Origin: Scytalidium lignicola
Lineage: Eukaryota > Ascomycota > Leotiomycetes
Assembly (NCBI GenBank): GCA_002812745.2
Contig: NCSJ02000054.1
Coordinates: 1-64,000 of the forward strand
Length of the DNA stretch: 64,000 bases
Reading direction: 5' to 3'
The notes beneath the pieces were generated by a model. That model was not told the DNA's origin, made no database searches, and saw only the letters and a program-made list of their open reading frames with translations. Position numbers and translations under genes: made by a program. Within the stretch, counting starts at the first letter, position 1. Every line of letters begins with the position of its first letter. Shown in pieces: positions 24,820 to 34,700 of this stretch.

Positions 24820-25560
24820 TTCTATGCTTCTTTTGCAGCTTAAATCAAAAGATCTTTAGTTCTTTCATTATCCTTCAAGTATACAAGTTCAAGGTATAAC
24901 TCAATAATCTTTACTTTAAGAAGCTTCCAGAGGTTCTCAATGAAGTTCAGGTCAGAAGAGTAAGATAGCTAATTTTCCTTATTTATAACTATTTCCTCAA
25001 ACTAATCCTTGATTATATAAGTTGTATAAATAAACATATTATCTTGCATGAATATAGAATTAACATCAAAGATTATAAGTAAATACTTTTCGAGAACTTC
25101 AAGATAACGTTAAGCAATTACTTTATTATACTTTACATTAAAGTTTCCTTTTATCATAATAAGATTTATACAACAATTATAATTAAAATAACTTTAAAAC
25201 ATAACTATTAAACCTTTTAAAAGCTTACTTTACATTGTTTAAGTTTGTAAAGTATCATTTATTTAATTGAGTTAATAATTATAATTAAAAAATAAAGTAT
25301 TATACTAATTTTGCTTTTTATAAACAAAATCCTATTTACTTCTTTTTCTACGTTTAATTGAGCATTTATCAGATTATATTTAACATCTTCAATAAACTAA
25401 ATATTTTCTATTATTCTTAATAGTTTAAACTAGTGTTTTAACTACTAATTCATCGTTCAAAAGTAAGCGTTTTGAGCATTTCCATTTCTGTATGCCAAAT
25501 TTCTTCAAAAAACAGTATATAGTCTTTTTGTCCACTTTTTNCTCTTAATAATCTTTAAAG
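24820..25560 (-). pseudogene. Tc1/mariner transposase remnant (DD34E)
   Basis: Minus-strand translation near 25085-24830 gives FMQDN, then after stops LSYSSDLNFIENLWKLLK. This is the conserved end of the catalytic domain (usual form MQDNAPIHTA...PPYSPDLNPIENLW). From the Asp of QDN to the Glu of IEN there are 34 positions, the DD34E spacing. Trp codons at two conserved places read TAG, the change expected from G-to-A decay. The N-terminal part, toward 25560, is too decayed to show its helix-turn-helix region. It cannot be functional. Confidence 0.85.
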
Positions 25561-25879
25561 TTAATCTTATAATCTTAAAGATTAACCTTTAATCATGTAA
25601 ATTTAATAATAAAAGTATACTAACATGTAGTCTACTAATGCAAGAGACTTAATCAAAAGCACTTGCAAGTACAGAACACACAGTAGAGTTTAGATAGCCT
25701 TCATTACGTACAATCGTTGATATTTTAACTCTATTATCATATGCACCACAAATTCAAGACCTGGAATTAGGGGATAACTCCTCTAAAGCAACTCTAGGGG
25801 TTTTTGGAGTCTGCGGCATTGGTTTGTATAGAAAGATAGGTGGAGGGGGATGCTGCGGATACACTTTTCGCGTTTTCGC

Positions 25880-25901
25880 TTAGACTTTTGTCCACATACT
25901 G
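25880..25901 (-). repeat. Right terminal inverted repeat of Tc1/mariner element
   Basis: On the minus strand it begins CAGT and shares the core GTGGACAAAAGTCTAA with the left end. TA follows on the + strand at 25902-25903. Confidence 0.88.
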
Positions 25902-26092
25902 TACATGGCCCTTGGGGATGAGATGGTTGATGAGAATTTTGACTATTGGATCCCATTTTCAGTCAATACCATATTCAATTCTCGGCAAGTTTAGTACCAA
26001 GCGTGAACATCAGAGGGCTTGATTTGGTCAACAATAACTTTGTGTCATCGAGAGTGGGTAGACTTGTCTCCATATTATGTCCGTTAGGCATC

Positions 26093-26283
26093 TGTCAGAG
26101 GTTATGGCGCAGGGATTAGGCTACTGCACATATAAAGTGTATGGTACAGAGACTCTATTCGTTGCTCAATTCTATGATATACAGTACAAAGGGGTAAACC
26201 GGTAAAACTCTGCACTTTACCGACCGTAAGCTTCCTACAGCTATGATTGGCCAACGCCAATTACATAAGCAATATCTTTGACA
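26093..26283 (-). repeat. 3' LTR of the copia element (minus-strand sense)
   Basis: 191 bp, starting TGTCA and ending TGACA, a 5-bp inverted end. It is identical to 31070-31260 except for two G/A differences (CAGAGA against CAAAGA, and CCGACC against CCAACC). Confidence 0.95.
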
Positions 26284-26295
26284 CTCCCCCATGCG
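26284..26295 (-). promoter_or_regulatory. Candidate polypurine tract of the copia element
   Basis: On the minus strand ATGGGGGAG lies directly before the 3' LTR, the expected place of the plus-strand primer. The tract is short and the call rests mainly on position. Confidence 0.55.
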
Positions 26296-26606
26296 TTGTA
26301 ATTGCTGTCTCTCCTGTACAGCGCAATATGGCTGTATAGGTGCAATTTACAGTTAATCTTGGGCCTCATTAACTCCCACAACGAGTGTACGGCTCGTAAT
26401 GTCTATATCTCCAGTGGAGTTCGATCGTTCCACAGATCTACAGGTTCTACCTCTCCCCCAGTGGAGGAGTTCGATCACTGTACTGTGTTGTGGTATAAGA
26501 GTGCCTCTGGCATCTTTAAATAGCTAGCTCCAACTTTTTACAATGTTTTCCTAGCTTAAATTTGATGGAATTCACCAATTCCCAATGTACAAAGATGCTT
26601 TTGGAA

Positions 26607-26909
26607 TCATTCTGTAGGTAGTTGCTTGGTGAGTATGTCTGCCGGTTGGTCAACTCCAGGAATGTACTTTACTAGGAGTCTACCAGCCTTCACCATATCA
26701 GATTGAATATAATTGAACTGTATATTGATATGCTTGGCTTTCTTATGAAACTTATTGTCATGAATGAGTTCTACAGCTCTTATATTGTCAGTATAAAGTG
26801 TTGGAGGGTAAGGAAATTCTTCCTTCAAATCCATATTCAATTTCTCCAACCATGCTACTTCCTTTGAAGCCTTGCTTGCTAATATAAACTCAGCTTCTAT
26901 AAAGCTCAA
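26607..26909 (-). pseudogene. Copia RNase H domain remnant
   Basis: A 100-codon open stretch with copia RNase H features: EAEFILASKASKEVAWL, then LYTDNIRAVEL, KAKHINIQFNYI and ending DQPADILTKQLP, the usual C-terminus of copia Pol. Some conserved residues are changed (for example N for Q in the TDN box). The region joins the RT domain upstream through stops. Confidence 0.9.
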
Positions 26910-26999
26910 CGCAATTGATCTTTACTGCTGAGCTACTTATAATATAGCTCCCCTAACTCTAGTAATAGCTTATCCGTTAAATGACTTCTTATTACCTTC

Positions 27000-28036
27000 A
27001 GTTCCCCATGTGATATCACTGTACAAAGTGTAAAGGTTTCTGGTCTGTAAAGACATCTGGTAGTGTTTTGAATTACTTTGTAGGTTGGATAAATAAGTTA
27101 TACCATAGTTGATCATTCCCTTTAGATATCATAGTACTTGTTTGCATATTAGAGGTGTAGAATACACAGGTTTGACATATGCCTAGTTAGTTAGCTGACT
27201 GTGTAACTGATGTCCGGACATGTATAATTGGACAGGTAAATGAGTAAACTTGTAAGTTGTTGATACAATGTTATTTCAAAGGGTTCTAACAGTTGATATC
27301 AGTTGTCCTTAGCCATAATCTCTAAGTCCAGTTCGTTAATTCAAGATAAGATTGTTCCTAGGGGTATAGGTAGTTTGATTAAGTTACAATTCAACATTTT
27401 AAATCACTCTAAAAGGTTGGTAATATAGAGTGTTTGGTGAAGGTATAAAGACTTAACTTTATAGTTATGTTTAATCTGGAATCCAACGAATAACTTTACA
27501 TCCCCCAAGTCTTTACACTTCCACTGCTTGAATATCTAGGATTTAGCCTGTAGTACCTTGTCAAGGTCTCTTACAACTAGCATATTGTCAACAAATAACA
27601 GAATATATACTCCATCTTTTACATAGAGATTAAAGTCCACAACTGATAGTTTGAAGCCAATACTCTCAAAATACACATTCACATCCTTAAACTACATTCT
27701 CAGAGCTTGTTTCAGTCTATAAAGCGACTTGTGAAGTTGTAAACAATATTCTGACAGGTCTACAAATAGATCTAGCCATTCGAAGTACTTTAAGATCTTT
27801 ATATATATCTCCTCCGGTAAGTAAGAGTTCAGGAAGGCTGTGTCAACATCTACTTGATGTATTTCAAGGCCTTTGGCCACTGTTACAACTAGAGCAATTC
27901 TTACAGACGTATACTTCACCACTGACGTAAAGGTTTCTGTATAGTCTACTCTGTAAACTTGTTCAAATCCTTTAATCACTAAACATGCCTTATAACATAA
28001 TAACTCTCCTTTATCGTTGAACTTATCCTTACACAC
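27000..28036 (-). pseudogene. Copia reverse transcriptase remnant
   Basis: Minus-strand 28036-27692 reads as copia RT: CYKACLVIKGFEQVYRVDYT, FTSVVKYTSVRIAL, HQVDVDTAFLNSYLPEEIYI and LHKSLYRLKQALR. The motif A Asp of VDVDTAFL is kept. Downstream (about 27600-27540) the minus strand still shows the YVDD-like box region (VILLFVDNMLV), where the second Asp has become Asn. Stops separate the segments, so no enzyme can be made. Confidence 0.88.
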
Positions 28037-28165
28037 TCATTTGCAACTTATGACCTTGTGGTTCTGAGGTCTCTTTATGATAGAAAATGTATACATGTGC
28101 TTTAACGACCATAATTCCAAGAGAATTACTTCCTTCCATCCATCAAGGTCCCTTTTCAGTGCTTC

Positions 28166-29560
28166 TTAGGCCGTAAAGACTTCAAATAGCATAGAGTAAC
28201 TCTTTTGGAGCTCTGTAACCATCATAGCTATACTATCCGAAAAGACAATTCTCTTAGGGTATCTCCTTGACCTAGTAGACTTGAATATCTCTGGATTAAG
28301 GGTATCTTTATGTTTATAATATCTCTTACCTACTACAAGAGCCTTCAACTCTATCAGAGCACTTAGTCTATTGACTTGAGGTTTTACAACTTGACATGTA
28401 CTGGTTGGCTCTCCTGCTCTAACCTCAAGCTTTACAGCCTGTTTAACACCAATTCTAACTATGTTATCGCTTGACCTCTCTAAGGAGCTTTCTATTGGAG
28501 TGTATAGCATTTCTGACTGTTCAACAACAGTTGTAAAGTATCCTTCCTGTTCAACAACAAGTTGATTTTCAACTTCTAAAAGAGTTGCAGATGAAGGATT
28601 TATAGGTTTCTCTATAAAGTGATTTCTAACGGTTAAGTCTCTATGTCTTATTGGTTTGTTAATAACATTTGCAACTTCAGGGAATATATACTTATAAACA
28701 TCAATATCAGTAGTATAATGTTCTTTGTAAGTTTACAGGTTTACAAGTATAGTTATAGATGTAGAATCTTGACTTATATATATGAATTTACCTTGTATTC
28801 TTGGTGCTTGTATGTCTGGTCGTAATTCTTTCAGTCTGAAGTTATAAGCAATGTAACCAAATACTCATAATTGTAATAAGTTTAGTTTATGGTTAAGGTA
28901 TACTTTGTAAGAGGTTGTAACTTAAGAGTATAATCCATAAGGTAATACTATAGTTAAAATTCAANTTTTTAAGTTATACAACATGTTATGTTGTATAACA
29001 CCAGAATCCATATAGTAATTTGACTTAGTACAATATAGATCTAGCGAATTTATTGACAATTTGTATCATACGTTTGATAACTCTGTTCAGAAAATGTTTG
29101 TAAGATAATAACAGTTTAAGCTAGATTCTTAAACTTAATAAAAACTGTTTGAACACCTCTCTGAACTTACTCCTTCCATTATCAGCTTGTACATATACTA
29201 CTTTGGTATTACACTCTTGTTCAATCTGTAAAAGTAATTCCTTAAAAGCTTAATAAACTTTAATTAATTCTTTAGTCTATAAGAATCTTATCCAAGTATA
29301 ATAGATAATGTCATCTATAACTAAAAGGAAATATTTATATCTTCTGATACTTTATAACTTAATTCCTAAGATATCATAGTGTAAACGTTGTCCTTTAATA
29401 TTAGTTCAATTGTCTGTACTCTTGTAGAAGGATTCCTTCATTCTTCTAGCCAAACAAGCTTTACAAGTAGTCTTTTTTAGCAATTGTTTGTTTACTTTAA
29501 GTTTGTAAAAGTCTATACTTATAACACACTTTAACATAGCATCTACGTTGTAATAATTAG
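28166..29560 (-). pseudogene. Copia integrase remnant and spacer
   Basis: About 29480-29090 on the minus strand shows TCKACLARRMK (end of the zinc-binding part), a core with HYDILGIK, LLVIDDIIYYTWIRF and VYVQADNGRSKF. These are the D...D...region of the rve integrase core in copia elements. Many TAA/TAG codons interrupt it. The part 28510-28166 is the low-conservation spacer before RT (SRRYPKRIVFSDSIAMM). There is a single N at 28965 beside a T run. Confidence 0.8.
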
Positions 29561-29579
29561 TATAGCCTAGATGTTTATA

Positions 29580-30137
29580 TTATAACTTACAATTTAAGTC
29601 TGAGGGAATAACTTCAGAGTCTTTTATAAGTATAACAGTTGTATATACTGATTTAAGTACTTGATTTATACAATATAAACTATTTGTAAATACTCCTTCA
29701 AAGATAATATGGTTGTCTTTGATTGTTATAGCTTTCTTATGCTTAAGGGTAATCTTAATATTAATATCGTTGAGTATACCAGTAGATAACAGCTTACAGT
29801 TGAGTTTAAGCATATACTACACCTAGTTTACATGAATTATGCCTTTTGTTGTTTTAATCCAAACTTCTCCATGTCCTAAAGCCTTAATAGTTATTCCATT
29901 GACAATTGTAATTGTTTTAAGAGTAATCTAGCATTTTATAAGCTTGACAAAGTCCTTAATAAAGCTGATAAAATGCTTGGTAACATTAGAGTTTACAATC
30001 CATAAAGTAGATAAGTTTGTGGTTATAACAAACTGGATTCTCTTAGATTTAGCAATTGTAGTGTAAAGGTAATAATTGCTATCATCATTATCTAAGAGGA
30101 ATAGATATATAACTGTATTTACATGCTCTTTCTTCAT
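29580..30137 (-). pseudogene. Copia protease and GAG-pre-integrase remnant
   Basis: The aspartic protease motif, normally WILDSGAT.H, reads WIVNSNVTKHF near 30010-29975. Both the catalytic Asp and the Gly are Asn, as expected from G-to-A change, so the protease is dead. The following stretch 29813-29580 corresponds to the GAG-pre-integrase linker. Confidence 0.8.
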
Positions 30138-30149
30138 TCTATCCTCTTA

Positions 30150-31013
30150 ATTATCTCTTGCTTTAGCTTGTACTTTCTGAAATTGTCTATAATCTTTCAT
30201 AAAGTAACCTTTCTTAAAGCAAAACCAGCATTGATCTGAATCTACCTTTTCTTAGCCTTTAAATCTTGAATCAGAGTTCTTCTTGCCTCTCTGACCTTTT
30301 CCATTGCTTCTTGATCTATCTTCTCGTTTGTTATCTCTTCCCCTCCGTTGTCTTGATTCTCCGGACTATACAGTGTTAGCAAATGCTTATGTAGTATCTA
30401 TAAAGGTATAAGTAAACTTGTAATGTTCATGGTTAGTATCAAAGAAGGTAATAAGCTTCTTTAGCTCAAAGTTCTAGAGGTAGATATATTGACAAGTAGT
30501 TTCCCAGAATAAGTCTACAAGAAGAGAGTCAAGAAGTTATAATTGTATTTCTGCGTTTGTAATACCTTCGTTTAATCAGCTTTTATATGTTTTGAGTTAC
30601 TTGATGAATTGCCAGATGGTTTCAGTTTGCATATTCCACTTTTCCTTCATGAATTAATTCTTTATTGACAGCTGGTAGGTAGTGTTTACAAAGCGATTGT
30701 ATTTGGCTAGCAAGTCCCAGACTTCCTTTAACTTCTTCTCTCTAAGTTTGGTAGCAATATCACTCTGTATTCTAGGGATAATAGAGTTGGCTATTATCTA
30801 GATGGCTTTGTTAGCCCTCGAGTCCCATTTACAGCCTTTAGCGATTCCATTAGGCCTTTGATCAGTTCTTAGGACTATATCTATAGTATCTACAACTATA
30901 AAAGCCATTTTGCAAGTGTGCTTGAACTCTGTGTAGTTCTAGCCATTGAGAATTGTGATATCTCCGTATTTGCTGTGGTAGTAGCCATTAGGAGGACCTC
31001 GACCTCCGGCCAT
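30150..31013 (-). pseudogene. Copia gag remnant with zinc knuckle
   Basis: Starts with an ATG at 31013 and the phrase MAGGRGPPNGYY. It then shows the UBN2/copia gag text with several Trp codons turned to stops. Near 30210-30165 the CCHC knuckle reads CWFCFKKGYFMKDY, with the His and last Cys both changed to Tyr. The basic stretch before it (GRDNKREDRSRSNGKGQRGK) is kept. Confidence 0.85.
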
Positions 31014-31057
31014 AGTTGAATCGGAGCTTGAAGATGCGGTCTCCATAGCGAGCTTCC

Positions 31058-31069
31058 GGGCTCATAACC
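31058..31069 (-). promoter_or_regulatory. Primer binding site, initiator tRNA-Met anticodon arm
   Basis: The 12 bases next to the 5' LTR read GGGCTCATAACC on the + strand, which equals the anticodon arm of fungal initiator tRNA-Met (anticodon CAT). Copia-type elements are known to prime from an internally cut half of this tRNA, so the site fits the family. Confidence 0.8.
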
Positions 31070-31260
31070 TGTCAGAGGTTATGGCGCAGGGATTAGGCTA
31101 CTGCACATATAAAGTGTATGGTACAAAGACTCTATTCGTTGCTCAATTCTATGATATACAGTACAAAGGGGTAAACCGGTAAAACTCTGCACTTTACCAA
31201 CCGTAAGCTTCCTACAGCTATGATTGGCCAACGCCAATTACATAAGCAATATCTTTGACA
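31070..31260 (-). repeat. 5' LTR of the copia element (minus-strand sense)
   Basis: 191 bp, TGTCA...TGACA, two differences from the copy at 26093-26283. It contains the transcription start of the element in minus sense; no clear TATA can be assigned. Confidence 0.95.
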
Positions 31261-31744
31261 GTAGTTAGTTAACGTTATGTCATGCACATGTAAGTGGGGC
31301 AAGGCTGGTAAAATGCTACCCACAAACTAGGATTAGCGTAGCCTCGTGATATAGCAAGCCTTCCCCTGGCGTTAATCTCCAACACAATCTCCTCTCTTCA
31401 CCTTCTTTCACCATCACATTCGCAGACTTTGTTGTTTATATTAAATCAAACATATTAGACTCAATTACCTCCACAGATTAGGTTAATCACATAAGTTGAT
31501 GGGCTTATGCTGCCCAAGCGCTGAGGGCATTTCCCTCACACCACATGTGGTAGCCTAGAGCCTTTCTGACATTAATCAGACAGCACTCCTCGGTTTGATA
31601 TTAACGATTCACGATTAGTTCTCGGATAAAGACAGTGAATTGAGAAAACTCATTGCAAGCCTACGTGGATATGCATGCTGTGTTTGTAGTCGCTCACAAG
31701 ACCTGGAAGGGTTAGTCTTCACTTTTGAACTGTATTCTAATTAT
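31261..31744. promoter_or_regulatory. Region between copia LTR and SNF2 gene
   Basis: 484 bp that must contain the promoter and leader of the SNF2 gene, directly beside the transposon. A CT-rich patch (31385-31420) is typical of fungal promoters. A small upstream ATG frame occurs at about 31670. Confidence 0.4.
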
Positions 31745-34700
31745 ATGCACTGGCTGATCACACTACCCACAAAGAATGAAATGGCAATCCAAAATGGCAT
31801 AGAGAGATCTGAACCTACTACGGTTTTTGATAATCAAGACACGAATTGTCCAGTCATGACTGTCGGTCCAGATACTCTCGCGGGTTCGGCAACGGGAGGC
31901 CTGCTTAAGATGAGCAAATACATTCCAATAGGATGTCTACGAGTAAGGCGGGATTCATGTGCTATTCAAACCGATATTTGGGAGTCTTTCGATACCTGGT
32001 GTATATTGAGTCACCCGAGACCCCTTTACGGCACTCATGAAGGGCCGGACTTTTTCAACGAATCGCAAGAGGTTTTGCTCAGTTTTACTGCTCTTCAACC
32101 GTATAGCGGCTTGCATAACGCCGGCTGGATTCGAATGGAGTTTAAAGCTGTAAACCGAAATCTTGGACAGTTTAGGGTTTATATTCTTCCTGATGATATG
32201 GAAAGGCGATTTATTGATAGAGAGCAACCATCACTACGTCGGTCACTACAACTCCTTCTTACACAACTTGATATCTCAAAAGATACTTGGCATGGCAATT
32301 GGATGGAAGATACGCCCATATCTCATGTCGATTCATCTCTTGATGTGAAGGATACAGGTGGCACGTCCCTTTTTGAATTGTTCAACACGTTGCCATCTCC
32401 AGATCCAGATCCAGAAATTGTCACTGATCGCTATGTTAAAGAGGCTATGTATAGGATCTTAGACAATGATGTTGAGGGACTTAATACTAAGTTGCATTCA
32501 TATCAGCAACGTTCTGCGGCGATGATGCTTCAGCGAGAAACACAGCCTGCTCAGATGATTGACCCTAGACTTAGGACACTCCGAGATCAGAATGGCTTAG
32601 TGTGGTACTGTGACCCTGATAATGGCACTTGCCTTAGGGAGCCGCGCACCTACGAAGCTCCTCGAGGCGGAATCTGTGCAGAAACTATGGGACTCGGCAA
32701 GACGCTAATTTGTCTGACTCTTATACTCGCAACTAGGGAAATGGCTGCTCAAATTCCAGTAGAGTATTCTTTGGGTACTCTTCCTGTTCGAAAAAGGACT
32801 GGATCGTTGGTGGACATGTGTGCTTCGACAATTGGCCGCAATGGTGTCCCATGGAGAAGTTATTTTACAGCAATGGAGAGCGATGGTTATGATTTCTCAC
32901 AATGCATAGATGCTATTCAAAGAGGTGCAGGTTACTATCTCATACCAAGTCCACCTCCTCGACGTGAATCTCGAAACCCCATTAGATTGCCTCCGAGGAA
33001 GATATACCTAAGCGCTGCAACTCTCGTTGTAGTCCCTTCTAACCTAGTTCAACAATGGCGGCAGGAAATCAAAAAGCATACGACTGGCCTCAAAGTGCTG
33101 GTTGTAAACAGTAATAAGATAAAACTTCCACCAGCAGCTGAACTGGCTGGATTTGACTTAATCTTGTTTAGTAAACAACGGTTTGAGAAGGAGGCTAAGG
33201 ACGGATATGATGGGTTTGGCCGGCATCGAAATATGTCGACTAGAGTCTGTCGTTGTCCCTATGTCGGTCGTACTAGAGACCGGGATTGTACCTGCTATAA
33301 GGAGGAGAATGTTTATCACTCACCGCTAAAAGATTTGCATTTCAAAAGACTAATAACAGACGAAGGTCACACGTTTGGCAATGCCTCTGCTAGCTCTAAG
33401 ACAGAAGCAATTACGGTTGTGGAGTTCCTGCAGCTTTCGGCACGTTGGATCGTGTCGGGAACTCCCACACAAGGGTTGTACGGATCAGAGGTTGCAATGA
33501 CTCAGAATGATCTCTCTGCTACAGATGATCCATTCCGAGGTTCGCTACTCTCTGACAATAATCTGGATGGAAACGGCACAAGTCCATCAAGCGAATACTC
33601 TCCAAAATCCAACACATCCTCTGAAAGCTCATCAGCGGAACATGATGATATTTTCTACGCGCAAGAACGGAAAGATCTTGAGAAATTAGGAAATATCGCC
33701 ACAATGTACTTGAAAGCTCGACCCTGGGCAAATAGCCGCGAGGATTATGATTCTGCATCTTGGTCCACATATGTTTTGCAGCCACGTCATGGATCTAAGA
33801 GTCGTGGGAACCAAGAGTGCCTGAGAGCTACGTTGGAGGCCATGATAATCCGCCATAGAGCGGACGATGTTAAAGCTGATGTCACACTTCCTCCTCTGAG
33901 TCAAAAGATTATTTATCTTGACGGATCTCTGCAAGACAAACTCGCTCTAAATATGTTCTCTATGATGATAGTATCCAATGCCGTCACTTCAGAACGTAAA
34001 GATGCCGACTATTTATTCCATCCACGGCAGCGGAAGGCACTCCAACAACTTGTCTCTAACCTGCGTCAGGCGTCCTTCTTTTGGTCTGGGTATACTGTTG
34101 AGGACATACAGGCTACCCTAGATATAGCAGACAAATTCTTAGAAGCGAACGAAATACCTATTAGTTGGGATGATAGGGCTTTGTTGCTAGAGGCAATAAA
34201 GTATGGGGAACTTGTGCGTTCCAACCCTATCTCTATTGCAGCTAGTATATGGCACGAAATGCCCATGTATGTTCAGAATGATTGGACAGAAGATATTCGA
34301 GCATCTTGGGCGCTTGATAGACTTCCCACCAACCCTACGCTAATAGGTGCAACAATGATTCATACTGCACAAAAGTTTGTAGAGGATCAATTATGGAAAG
34401 GAAATTCAATTGATGGTCTGGCTTCCTTTGGAGAAAAGACTATGTCGGACGCTTTGAATGCACTCGAGGCCCCCGTCAAGCGGCGCTCCCCAAAGAAAGC
34501 AGATATCGAATTGAAACACGCCAAAAAAGCTTCAGAGATGCCTCCTACATTGGCCGGTGGTGTCAGTCTGGGTGATGCGGCGAGTCCTAAGAAACGCTCA
34601 CGACTACCAAGTAGTCAAGAACCAAATCCGCTATTAGCCGACCATATTATGGATATTGACAGAGTCGATCTCCCAATTATTGGAAAGGTCGGGGTAGACA

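Larger units (their letters stand above)
24281..25901 (-). mobile_element. Complete but dead Tc1/mariner transposon, 1,621 bp
   Basis: The element starts with CAGT and ends with its inverted copy. The two terminal inverted repeats match at 20 of the outer 22 bases and share the core GTGGACAAAAGTCTAA. Each end is flanked by TA (24279-24280 and 25902-25903), the standard target duplication of this superfamily. The size fits a full-length element. The inner region carries a minus-strand DD34E transposase with stops where Trp codons are expected. The interior is AT-rich with G-to-A/C-to-T decay. There is a single N at 25541 after a T run. Confidence 0.88.
26093..31260 (-). mobile_element. Complete but dead Ty1/copia LTR retrotransposon, 5,168 bp
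   Basis: Two 191-bp LTRs bound a minus-strand gag-protease-integrase-RT-RNase H order, which is diagnostic of Ty1/copia (integrase before RT). A primer binding site matching the anticodon arm of initiator tRNA-Met and a short purine tract lie next to the LTRs. The coding part has many stops and AT-rich decay, and the protease motif is destroyed. The LTRs differ at only two positions. The five bases outside the two LTRs (GCATC and GTAGT) do not match, so no target duplication is visible. The right LTR ends 484 bp before the start of the SNF2 gene. Confidence 0.93.
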
